DNA of 56,787 bases, taken from contig JAEELW010000039.1 of NCBI GenBank assembly GCA_016282915.1, positions 1-56,787 on the forward strand, given 5' to 3'. The translations under genes were made by a program, and so were the position numbers. This DNA comes from Lachnospiraceae bacterium. Lineage in GTDB: Bacteria > Bacillota > Clostridia > Lachnospirales > Lachnospiraceae. Positions 27,729 to 35,772 of the stretch are shown here, piece after piece. How positions within the stretch are numbered: position 1 is the stretch's first letter; the number at the start of each line of letters is the position of its first letter. Below the pieces are notes generated by a model that ran no database searches, was not told the origin of the DNA, and saw only the letters and a program-made list of their open reading frames with translations.

Positions 27729-30164
27729 ATGGCTGAGATGAATGGATGGAACATTAAAAACAAGACAAAAGAAAGCTTTTTTGTTGAATTCCCCAAAGCT
27801 ATTCTAGGATGGTATGCTCTTCCGCAAAACGGGAGGGCTCTTTTTGTATCTGGGGGAGCGCCGGAAGGAGAAGTGCTGTCTGAGGTTCTGGCAGATGAAG
27901 GATTGCAGGTTGATATTAAGACTCTTGAAGAGGTGGAGAAAAGCTGTTCACCTGAATGGAAATACGACACTGTGGTAGGTTTTGGTATCATCGAAAGATC
28001 GCCTGATCCTGTTTTAATGCTTAAAAAGCTGTTCGATTATTTATCAGATAAAGGGCATATGCTGATCGCAGTGGACAACAGAATAGGGATAAGGTATTTT
28101 TGTGGGGATAAGGATGCCTTTACAGATCAGGTCTTTGATGGGATAGACAATTACAGAGTATACAATAGTGGTTTTGGCGGGAAAAAACAGCGCGCATATG
28201 CAAAGGCTGAGTATGCCGAGATGATGGAAGCGGCGGGATTTATGAAACGGAGGTTTTATACTGCTGTTCCGAATATCGAAAATCCAAGGCTTCTTTATGC
28301 GGAGGATGTGCTTCCTAAAGAGAAACTGGAGCATCGGATTTATCCGGAATACAGGAATCCGGGGACTGTATTTCTTGAGGAAGAGATACTTTATGATACG
28401 CTCATCAAAAATGGTTTGTTCCATCCTATGGGAAATGGGTATCTTATCGAATGTACGAAAAACGGAAGCTTGGCTAATGTTGAGATGGTTACATCCTCTT
28501 TGGACAGAGGGCCTGCTTATTCTATGTATACCATTATACGAAGAGATGGAAAAGTGGAGAAACGTCCGGCATATTTGGAGGGCGTATCACGTCTGAAAGA
28601 GTTTGAAGCAAATAATCAGTATCTCAATGAACATGGAGTTAAGACTATACAGGGAGCGGTTGAAGACGGCGCATTTGTTATGCCTTATGTGGATGGCCAG
28701 GATACAAATGATTTCTTTCGAAAGCTTTTTTGGCTGGATCGAGAGGCTTTTGAAAAGGCGTTGGACAGATGGATGAATCTGATTGAAGACTCCTCGGAAC
28801 ATGTTCCATATAATAAAGTGGATTGGGAGAATTTTGAGCCATGGATGGAAAAGCGCAAGGAGGATGATCCATTCAGAGATAAGTGGAGAAAACTGGCTTT
28901 TGGATCGGATGAAGACCAGCGTAATATTGGCTCTATTCTTGCACGCGGATTTATTGATCTTGCAAGTATTAATTGTCTGGTGGATAGGGGAGAGTTTGTT
29001 TTCTTTGATCAGGAATTTGTGCTTGATAATCTTCCGGCTAATGCTATTAAGATTCGGACAATAGATTTTATCTATGAACCTGAAATGGACAAGTTATGCC
29101 CCAGGGAGTACTACTATGCAAGATATCACCTTAAGGAACACGCCGTGATATGGCGGCGATTCGCGGATGAGTTTATCAGAAAGCTTCGTAATCTGGATGC
29201 GCAAAAACAGTATCTTTTGAAAGTTACCAGAAACGGTCAGACTGCGGCTATAAATCGTAATCGTATAAATTTTCCTGGGAAGGAATATAACAGCGTCATC
29301 GGAGATATATTTGCCGACCTGTCGGGGAAAAAGCTTTATGTATTTGGTTCGGGTAACTATGCCGGATCGTTTTTTTCAAGGTATGGAGCATACCTTCATA
29401 TCGAGAGGATACTTGATAATGATCGGCAGAAGCATGGAAAGCAACTACACGGCATTACGATATGTGGAATGGATGCGCTAAAGGTTGAGGATCCTGCAAG
29501 AACAAAAGTGTTTATATGTATGAAGTTTTATCAGGAGGTAATGCAGGATTTAAAGAAGATAGGTTTTACAGATGTAGGAGTCTTCAATCCGGATGCCATA
29601 TACCCGACTGCGCCCGGACGGGAACATATGGAAAGCGTTCGGAATGAGCAGAAAGAAACAAGTGTACAAGGAAAAGAGCCTGAAGCGCAGATTTCGTTTG
29701 ATGCTAAAGGTGAAAGGTCTAAGAAGTATAAGGTTGGATATATTTCCGGGGTCTTTGATCTATTTCATATTGGTCATGTGAATCTATTCCGCCGTGCAAA
29801 GGAACTGTGTGAATATCTTATTGTTGGTGTGGTTACTGATGAGCAGGTTATGAATGGAAAGAGGACATTGCCACACATCCCATTCGAACAGCGAATAGAA
29901 ATTGTCAGAGCCTGCAGATATGTGGATGAGGCTGTTAGGATACCTCCGGAGGCGGCTGATACACAGGAAGCTTATATGCGATACCATTTTGATGTACAGT
30001 TTTCAGGCAGTGATTATGAGAACGACCCATTCTGGCTTTCTTGTCGGGACTGGCTTCGGAGTAAAGGCGCGGATTTTGTGTTTTTTCCCTATACAAAGGA
30101 GACCAGTACTACGGCAATCAAGCAGGAGCTTAAATCAAAAGAGGAGAATGAGTGTTCCTCTTGA
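27729..30164 (+). CDS. Four-domain protein: methyltransferase, kinase-like, Rossmann module, cytidylyltransferase
   Basis: This is a protein of about 811 aa. Residues about 1-230 are SAM-methyltransferase-like (RALFVSGGAPEGEVLSEVL, MLIAVDNRIGIRYFCGD). Residues about 235-470 resemble an aminoglycoside/LPS-kinase-type fold: FVMPYVDGQDTNDFF as a hinge, and a degenerate catalytic pattern DLASINCLVDRGEFVFFDQE with D, N and D in kinase-like spacing. Around 535-630 is the recurring module (KKLYVFGSGNYAGSFFSRY, RILDNDRQKHGK). Residues 666-811 are a TagD-type cytidylyltransferase with HIGH at 680-683 and KETSTT near the end. Methyltransferase plus kinase recalls WbdD, which caps O-polysaccharide with a methyl phosphate, but the cytidylyltransferase addition is unusual. 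In-frame ATGs at 27675 and 27687 lie inside the previous gene; 27729 is preferred but lacks a strong ribosome site. Confidence 0.78.
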   Translation: MAEMNGWNIKNKTKESFFVEFPKAILGWYALPQNGRALFVSGGAPEGEVLSEVLADEGLQVDIKTLEEVEKSCSPEWKYDTVVGFGIIERSPDPVLMLKKLFDYLSDKGHMLIAVDNRIGIRYFCGDKDAFTDQVFDGIDNYRVYNSGFGGKKQRAYAKAEYAEMMEAAGFMKRRFYTAVPNIENPRLLYAEDVLPKEKLEHRIYPEYRNPGTVFLEEEILYDTLIKNGLFHPMGNGYLIECTKNGSLANVEMVTSSLDRGPAYSMYTIIRRDGKVEKRPAYLEGVSRLKEFEANNQYLNEHGVKTIQGAVEDGAFVMPYVDGQDTNDFFRKLFWLDREAFEKALDRWMNLIEDSSEHVPYNKVDWENFEPWMEKRKEDDPFRDKWRKLAFGSDEDQRNIGSILARGFIDLASINCLVDRGEFVFFDQEFVLDNLPANAIKIRTIDFIYEPEMDKLCPREYYYARYHLKEHAVIWRRFADEFIRKLRNLDAQKQYLLKVTRNGQTAAINRNRINFPGKEYNSVIGDIFADLSGKKLYVFGSGNYAGSFFSRYGAYLHIERILDNDRQKHGKQLHGITICGMDALKVEDPARTKVFICMKFYQEVMQDLKKIGFTDVGVFNPDAIYPTAPGREHMESVRNEQKETSVQGKEPEAQISFDAKGERSKKYKVGYISGVFDLFHIGHVNLFRRAKELCEYLIVGVVTDEQVMNGKRTLPHIPFEQRIEIVRACRYVDEAVRIPPEAADTQEAYMRYHFDVQFSGSDYENDPFWLSCRDWLRSKGADFVFFPYTKETSTTAIKQELKSKEENECSS

Positions 30165-30198
30165 CACATATAAAAGATGGAATGAAAAGGAGAACTGA

Positions 30199-31503
30199 AT
30201 GAGACTGATCTGTGAATCAAGAGGAATAATCAATCGATTGAGACCCGGGGGAAGGATGCAAAACATTCTGGATTCCGGCTTTCAATATGGTGTACTCAGT
30301 GCAGCGGCCTTATGTGAGCCGCTTGAGTTTCGGAATATCAAAAGAAGGAATTTCATGCGAGAGTATGATGTATACTTTACGGAGCATCCCGAAAAGCTGA
30401 AGGCGGAAATGGAGGCAAGCATCATAAAGAATGCAAAAGAGCGGGGGTTTAAGCTGCCTATAGCCATGACGCCTTTAGTCTCGCATGAGGTAAAGGATGA
30501 TGAGGTTGATTCGAAAGTGTTGAAAAAGCTTTCGGAGGAAAGTCTGGAAGCGGCGATAGCAGCAGACTGTGAACGTATCATTGTCCATCCGATGTATATC
30601 GGAATAGACAGTAAGAAATTATGGGAAGAGAATAAGGAGTTTTATTTAATACTTGATAGAATTGCTGATGAAAAAGAAAGCAGTATAAGGATACTTCTGA
30701 TCAACAAAGGAAAGAATATCAACGGTCATCTGATTCGGGGAGTATGCGCGGAAGCGGAAGAAATGGTGCAGTGGGTGGATGAACTGAACCGTCTGGCAGG
30801 AAAGAAACGCTTCGCCTGTTGTTTTGATATCGGTACTGCCACGCTTTGCGGACAGAATCTGTTTGAGGCGATGGTTCCGTTGGGGGACCGGCTGGAGGCG
30901 GTGATCATCCGGGACTGTGACGGTGTGACGGATGTGGCGATGCTGTCATATACAGCCTGCGTCAAGGGGCAGCAGACGGACTGGCTGTATATGATCCGTG
31001 CACTGCGTAAGCTGGAATTTGACGGTGATCTGATCATGGATTTTTCCGACACATATAATGCGTTTCCGGATAGCTTAAGAAAAGCGTTATTATCCATGGC
31101 ATATGATGTGGGGAAGTTCCTGCTGTGGCATATCGACATGGAACGAATGGTGAAGAGTTATAGTAAGCGGGTTCTTTTTGGAGCCGGAAATATGTGCCGC
31201 GCATATATGAAAGACTACGGAAAAGAATATCCGCCTCTATATACCTGCGATAATAACAGTGCACGCTGGGGAGAGGAATTCTGCGGACTGACGATAGAGA
31301 ATCCGGAAAAGCTGAAAGAATTGCCGGAGGATGTGGCGATCTTTATCTGTAATATTTATTATGATGAGATAGAGGGGCAGTTACGGGAGATGAAACTGAA
31401 AAATCCGATCGAACGTTTTAGTGATGAGTACATGGCCACTTTTCATATGGAACGGCTGAAGATGGCAGCGGATCCGAATGCCGGAAAGGGGGCGAAGGCA
31501 TGA
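30199..31503 (+). CDS. Sugar-phosphate isomerase/epimerase-like TIM barrel with lost metal ligands and C-terminal Rossmann module
   Basis: The 434-aa protein has residues about 45-315 of the xylose-isomerase-like (AP endonuclease family 2) barrel type. Compared with its neighbour at 31500, expected metal ligands are changed: LLINKGKNI where MENL is expected, CFDIGTAT instead of CYDTGHGN, AVIIRDCDG instead of LHIHENDG, and MDFSDT instead of FETAP. It is probably not an active metal-dependent isomerase. Residues about 320-420 carry the recurring module (KRVLFGAGNMCRAYMKDY, YTCDNNSARWGEEF). It may regulate or pair with the intact barrel, with which it overlaps by 4 nt (ATGA). AAAAGGAGA precedes the ATG. 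Confidence 0.7.
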   Translation: MRLICESRGIINRLRPGGRMQNILDSGFQYGVLSAAALCEPLEFRNIKRRNFMREYDVYFTEHPEKLKAEMEASIIKNAKERGFKLPIAMTPLVSHEVKDDEVDSKVLKKLSEESLEAAIAADCERIIVHPMYIGIDSKKLWEENKEFYLILDRIADEKESSIRILLINKGKNINGHLIRGVCAEAEEMVQWVDELNRLAGKKRFACCFDIGTATLCGQNLFEAMVPLGDRLEAVIIRDCDGVTDVAMLSYTACVKGQQTDWLYMIRALRKLEFDGDLIMDFSDTYNAFPDSLRKALLSMAYDVGKFLLWHIDMERMVKSYSKRVLFGAGNMCRAYMKDYGKEYPPLYTCDNNSARWGEEFCGLTIENPEKLKELPEDVAIFICNIYYDEIEGQLREMKLKNPIERFSDEYMATFHMERLKMAADPNAGKGAKA

Positions 31504-32447
31504 GCTTGCGGATCGGAGTACAGAGCAAAAATGCAGTATTTGATGAGAGCCCGGCAGAGGGATTTGCCTTGCTGAAAGCCGCCGGTTTTGACTGCTGTGA
31601 TTTTTCTCTGAATAACTATCTGAAAAATACGGATCTGTATCAGGAAAAACTGAATCTTTTTTTTGATCAAAGTGTTTCGGAACTGGAAACATATTTTGCA
31701 CTACATAAAGAGGGTGCAAAGCAGGCAGGGATCTTTATCAACCAGATGCACATGCCCTATCCGACTTTTGTGCCGGGAGCCAAAAAAGAGGTGAATGATT
31801 ATCTCTGGAATGAGGTGGGGCCGAAAAGCATGGAGATCTGCCGTTTTTTGGAATGCCCCAATATAGTGATTCATGGTTTTAAGCTGGATCGTTATTACGG
31901 CAGTGAACAGGCAGAATGGGAAAAGACGGAAGAGTTCATTGAATCTCTTGCGCCTGTAGCAAAGGAATACGGGATCACGATCTGTATGGAAAATCTTTGG
32001 AATACCTTGGGAACACATAAGGTCGAAGGACCCGGATGCAATGCAGTGAAAGCGGTAAAGCGTATCGATTCGATCAATGAAAAATACGGAGCGGAAGTGC
32101 TGGGTTTCTGCTATGATACCGGTCATGGAAATCTGGTGGGGCTGGATCCCTATAAGTTCATAAGCACGTTGGGAAAGCGTCTGAAAGTGCTGCATATACA
32201 TGAAAATGATGGAGCCGAGGATCTGCATCAGCTGCCGTATACTTTTACCCGAACCAGAGAAAACACCAGTGTATTGGATTGGGATGGCGTACTCCGGGGG
32301 CTGAAAGATATAGGCTTTGACGGGGTGTTAAGTTTTGAGACAGCTCCTGTGCTGGATTGTTTTCCGAAAGAACTGAAAGCGGAGGCGCTGCATATGATCG
32401 CGGCGGTTGGCCGATATTTTTCTGCACAGATAGAGAATAACAGGTGA
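31500..32447 (+). CDS. Sugar phosphate isomerase/epimerase (xylose isomerase-like TIM barrel)
   Basis: The 315-aa protein is of usual length for this barrel. Expected metal-binding positions are present: ICMENLWN (Glu), GFCYDTGHGNL (Asp, His), VLHIHENDG (His) and LSFETAP (Glu). The family isomerises or epimerises sugars and sugar acids such as tagatose, xylulose or inosose derivatives. Here it may prepare the carbohydrate or polyol that is later activated with CTP. It is translationally coupled to the degenerate barrel protein upstream and followed 15 bp later by an FkbM methyltransferase gene. Confidence 0.83.
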   Translation: MSLRIGVQSKNAVFDESPAEGFALLKAAGFDCCDFSLNNYLKNTDLYQEKLNLFFDQSVSELETYFALHKEGAKQAGIFINQMHMPYPTFVPGAKKEVNDYLWNEVGPKSMEICRFLECPNIVIHGFKLDRYYGSEQAEWEKTEEFIESLAPVAKEYGITICMENLWNTLGTHKVEGPGCNAVKAVKRIDSINEKYGAEVLGFCYDTGHGNLVGLDPYKFISTLGKRLKVLHIHENDGAEDLHQLPYTFTRTRENTSVLDWDGVLRGLKDIGFDGVLSFETAPVLDCFPKELKAEALHMIAAVGRYFSAQIENNR

Positions 32448-32462
32448 AGTGAGGATGATCTC

Positions 32463-33506
32463 ATGGTAAAGGATTTTGAAATGACACGGGAGGTATACAG
32501 CCATCTTCAGGATGATCTTAGTCGTTTTATCTATGAAGGACGAGTGATGTATTGCCTGACAGGTGATATTTCCTATATGAATCGGGTGAGTAGATCTGTT
32601 CTGGATCGGGATCTGCTGGATGCTATGATGAAGGAATTAGCAAAGATCAGTGATCGCCTTATCGTACGGGGAGCCGGAAATGATTATTCCGTAATCCGGG
32701 AGTTGTATCCTGAATTCGATTTCAAATGTTTCTGCGATTATGATCCTACGAAGATCGGGCAACTGATCGACGGTAGGGAGGTGCTTTCACCGGAAGAATT
32801 CTACAGACAGTATGCGGATCATTATGTGCTGGTCAATTCGGCAGCGGCAAATGGGGAGATCATGGAAGAGTTAAAAGGACATGGTATCCCTGAAGAAAGG
32901 ATTTATAACCTGGCCAAGGCATATGAAGCTATCTGTGACCGGCAGTATTTTGAAAAAGAGATCCTACCGGTATGGGAAAATGAGGTTTTTATCGATGGCG
33001 GCTGTTATGATGGCAGGACGGTAAGGCAGTTTGTAAATTATTGTGATGGAAACTATAAGAAGATCTATTCTCTGGAACCGGATCCGGATAATTATGAAGT
33101 GGCAAAGACAGGATTTGAAAAAGAGCCGGTCAGGGATCTGGCTCTATTGAATAAGGGATTGTGGGATTGTAGTACCAGGCTTTCATTCTCGGGAGGGGCT
33201 TCTCAGGGAGCCAGGATCTCGGATGACGGTTCATTTACAATAGAAACGCTATCTGTTGATGAGCTGGCAGGGGAGGATAAGGTCACATTCATAAAAATGG
33301 ATGTAGAAGGTGCTGAGTATAAGGTTCTTTTGGGAGCTGAAAAGACGATACGGCGGGATCATCCGAAGCTGGCGATCAGTATTTACCATAAGCTTGAGGA
33401 TATCTTCGAACTGCCGGAACTGATCCTATCAATGCAGCAGGATTATCGTTTTTATCTGCGCCATTATCAGTTGGGACAGTACGAAACGGTGTTGTATGCA
33501 ATTTGA
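32463..33506 (+). CDS. Rossmann module fused to FkbM family methyltransferase
   Basis: The 347-aa protein has residues about 60-150 of the recurring module type (DRLIVRGAGNDYSVIRELY, CFCDYDPTKIGQ). From about 178 comes a FkbM domain: EVFIDGGCYDGRTVRQFV (SAM loop), YSLEPDPDNYEVA, ETLSVDEL and FIKMDVEGAEYKVLLGAE. FkbM enzymes O-methylate sugars and polyketides. It probably modifies the glycan or the phospho-polyol. GAGGATGATCTC precedes the ATG, and the LicD gene begins 12 bp after its stop. Confidence 0.85.
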   Translation: MVKDFEMTREVYSHLQDDLSRFIYEGRVMYCLTGDISYMNRVSRSVLDRDLLDAMMKELAKISDRLIVRGAGNDYSVIRELYPEFDFKCFCDYDPTKIGQLIDGREVLSPEEFYRQYADHYVLVNSAAANGEIMEELKGHGIPEERIYNLAKAYEAICDRQYFEKEILPVWENEVFIDGGCYDGRTVRQFVNYCDGNYKKIYSLEPDPDNYEVAKTGFEKEPVRDLALLNKGLWDCSTRLSFSGGASQGARISDDGSFTIETLSVDELAGEDKVTFIKMDVEGAEYKVLLGAEKTIRRDHPKLAISIYHKLEDIFELPELILSMQQDYRFYLRHYQLGQYETVLYAI

Positions 33507-33518
33507 GGATGACGAGAC

Positions 33519-35759
33519 ATGTCACGTTTTGAACCGACAGACAGCTTTTTTGAAGATGAGATACGGGAAGGCTTTTATATTCCAGCGGTGATGAAGAAGG
33601 CCTGGGGTGCGCAGCTGAGAGTGCTGAACGAGATCGATCGTGTATGCGTAGAACTGGGGATAAAGTATTTTGCTACCTGGGGGACCTTTCTTGGCGCGGT
33701 TCGTCACGGAGGCTATGTGCCTTGGGATGATGACCTGGATATCTGCATGCTGCGTGATGATTACGATCATTTTCTGGAGGAGGGTATTCCGTTATTATCG
33801 GAGGGATATACGGTTTATAATCACAAAAGCCGTGCAGATCACCTTATGTTTGTTGCAAATGTAGTAGCCAGAGAAAATATCTGTTTTGAAGAGGAATACC
33901 TGAAAGAATTCCATGGCTTTCCGTATATAGTGGGAGTGGATGTATTTCAGTTAGACTATATGTCACCGGATCCTAAAGAGCACCAATTATTCCGGCTGAG
34001 ATCGATGCTCGTACAAAAAGTGGCCGGTGATATTTTTCAGGGAAAGCTGGAAGGCAAGGATCTTAGAAATCAATTGAAGCAGCTGGAAGAGACTATCGGA
34101 ATACGGCTCCCGGATGGAATGGATCCGAATGAAGTAAGACGGATCCTGGATATAAAGACAGTGGAACTGTTTTCCTATTATGTCGGAAAAAAAGAACGGG
34201 CTGAAAAAATCGTGCAGATGATGCCCTGTGGTTTCTGGGATGATGATTTCTATATCCTGCCGGCGAAGTATTATAGGAAGCAGACAGAGATTCCCTTTGA
34301 AATGGGGAAGATGCCTGTACCATTATATTATGAACCCGCAGTCAGAAAGCATTATAGAGAGTATATGAAGGTCTATAAGGGCGGAGCGGCCCACAGTTAT
34401 CCCTATTTTGAGGCAATGAGGGAGGAAATGCAGGCGCTTTCGGGGAATGAACTGCCGGAATATCATGTGAATGTGGAAGCGTTGCCGGAACGGAGAACGG
34501 TCCTTGGAAGCGACACAGCGCATCCGGGAGAGTCTTACAGGGATGTTGTGAACGAATGTTTGGGAGAAATGGAAAGCCTGCAGGCAGAGCTGAAATCTTT
34601 GGTGAATACTATCGGTATCTGTGCGGAACTGCAACAGTTGGCAGTAGATCTGGGAACATATATGGAAGCCGTCAAGGGCGAAGGCTATGATATCGTAGGG
34701 ATACTTGAAAAATATTGTGAGGCGTTGTACGGATTTTCACAGGAGAATACGACGGAAGCTTTATCTGCTGTAAACGGGCTATTTCATGAGGCCTCTGAAA
34801 AGATCCGCGTGAGAAAGGAGATCCTGTTCCTGCCGTTTAAGGGGAAATACTGGAAAGCGTTTGAGACGGAATATAAAAAATGGGCAACTGATCTGAATGC
34901 AGATGTGTATGTGGTGCCGATCCCGTATTATTACAAAGATTATCTCGGACAGCTTTATGATATGCAATATGATTTTTCAGAGTATCCGGCAGATCTGCCG
35001 CGTATCCATTATGATGAATATGATCTCGCATTGCATCATCCGGACAGGATATATATACAGAATCCTTATGATCAATGGAATGAGATCACCTCGGTCCCGC
35101 CGGCATATTTCAGTGACAAGCTGCTGGCTTATACGGAACGTCTGATCTATATCCCCTGGTTTCGTACTTATGATTTTACCCGAGAGGATGGGCCGCAATA
35201 CTTTAACATGAAGTATTATTGTAACATGCCCGGGGTGATCAACGCGGATGAAGTGATCCTGCAATCGAGGATGATAAAGGATGCGTATATCGAAAAGCTT
35301 TGTGAATTTGTAGGAGAAGAGACAAGGGAGATCTGGGAGAAAAAACTCATGGTGGCGGATCCGGAACCCCGAAGCGGAGCCGGAAAAGAGCCGGATGAGA
35401 AGATATTATTATATTATCAGGATTTCAGTGATGTCCTTCTTTATGCAGAACAGTCCGTGGAAAAGTTGCAGGCAGCGGTAGAGCGGTTTAAAGGGCAGAA
35501 AGAGTATGAGAAAATGATCATACTGAAATCCGCACTGATCGATGAAGAACTAAAGAAACTTGAACCGGAACTGTATGAACATTATACCGAGGCGCTTGCT
35601 GCGGCGGCTTCCGTAGGGGCGGTGGAAGTGAGAAATGAGAGTACGACGAATCTTGCGGCGCTGGTGGAGGCTTGTTCAGCATTTTGCGGCGATGCCGGAA
35701 GGATTGCGCATATGTTTAACGTGGCTGGGAAGCCGGTAGAGATACAGGAATATGAGTGA
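33519..35759 (+). CDS. LicD family phosphotransferase fused to TagF-like domain and helical tail
   Basis: The 746-aa protein is a longer paralogue of the gene at 11008. The LicD domain has GTFLGAVRH at 55-63 and WDDDLD at 69-74. A helical linker (about 335-425) precedes the domain ILFLPFKGKYWKAFETEYK, VVPIPYYYKDY, RIYIQNPYDQWNE and VINADEVILQS (about 428-610), which resembles the N-terminal half of CDP-glycerol glycerophosphotransferases. A helical tail of about 130 residues is extra. It probably transfers a phospho-alcohol from a CDP donor to the glycan. The C-terminal domain may bind the donor or acceptor rather than catalyse. It is the last gene of the long plus-strand run and ends 13 bp from a convergent ATPase gene, with no clear terminator in between. 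Confidence 0.83.
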   Translation: MSRFEPTDSFFEDEIREGFYIPAVMKKAWGAQLRVLNEIDRVCVELGIKYFATWGTFLGAVRHGGYVPWDDDLDICMLRDDYDHFLEEGIPLLSEGYTVYNHKSRADHLMFVANVVARENICFEEEYLKEFHGFPYIVGVDVFQLDYMSPDPKEHQLFRLRSMLVQKVAGDIFQGKLEGKDLRNQLKQLEETIGIRLPDGMDPNEVRRILDIKTVELFSYYVGKKERAEKIVQMMPCGFWDDDFYILPAKYYRKQTEIPFEMGKMPVPLYYEPAVRKHYREYMKVYKGGAAHSYPYFEAMREEMQALSGNELPEYHVNVEALPERRTVLGSDTAHPGESYRDVVNECLGEMESLQAELKSLVNTIGICAELQQLAVDLGTYMEAVKGEGYDIVGILEKYCEALYGFSQENTTEALSAVNGLFHEASEKIRVRKEILFLPFKGKYWKAFETEYKKWATDLNADVYVVPIPYYYKDYLGQLYDMQYDFSEYPADLPRIHYDEYDLALHHPDRIYIQNPYDQWNEITSVPPAYFSDKLLAYTERLIYIPWFRTYDFTREDGPQYFNMKYYCNMPGVINADEVILQSRMIKDAYIEKLCEFVGEETREIWEKKLMVADPEPRSGAGKEPDEKILLYYQDFSDVLLYAEQSVEKLQAAVERFKGQKEYEKMIILKSALIDEELKKLEPELYEHYTEALAAAASVGAVEVRNESTTNLAALVEACSAFCGDAGRIAHMFNVAGKPVEIQEYE

Positions 35760-35772
35760 AAAAGTGTGTATC

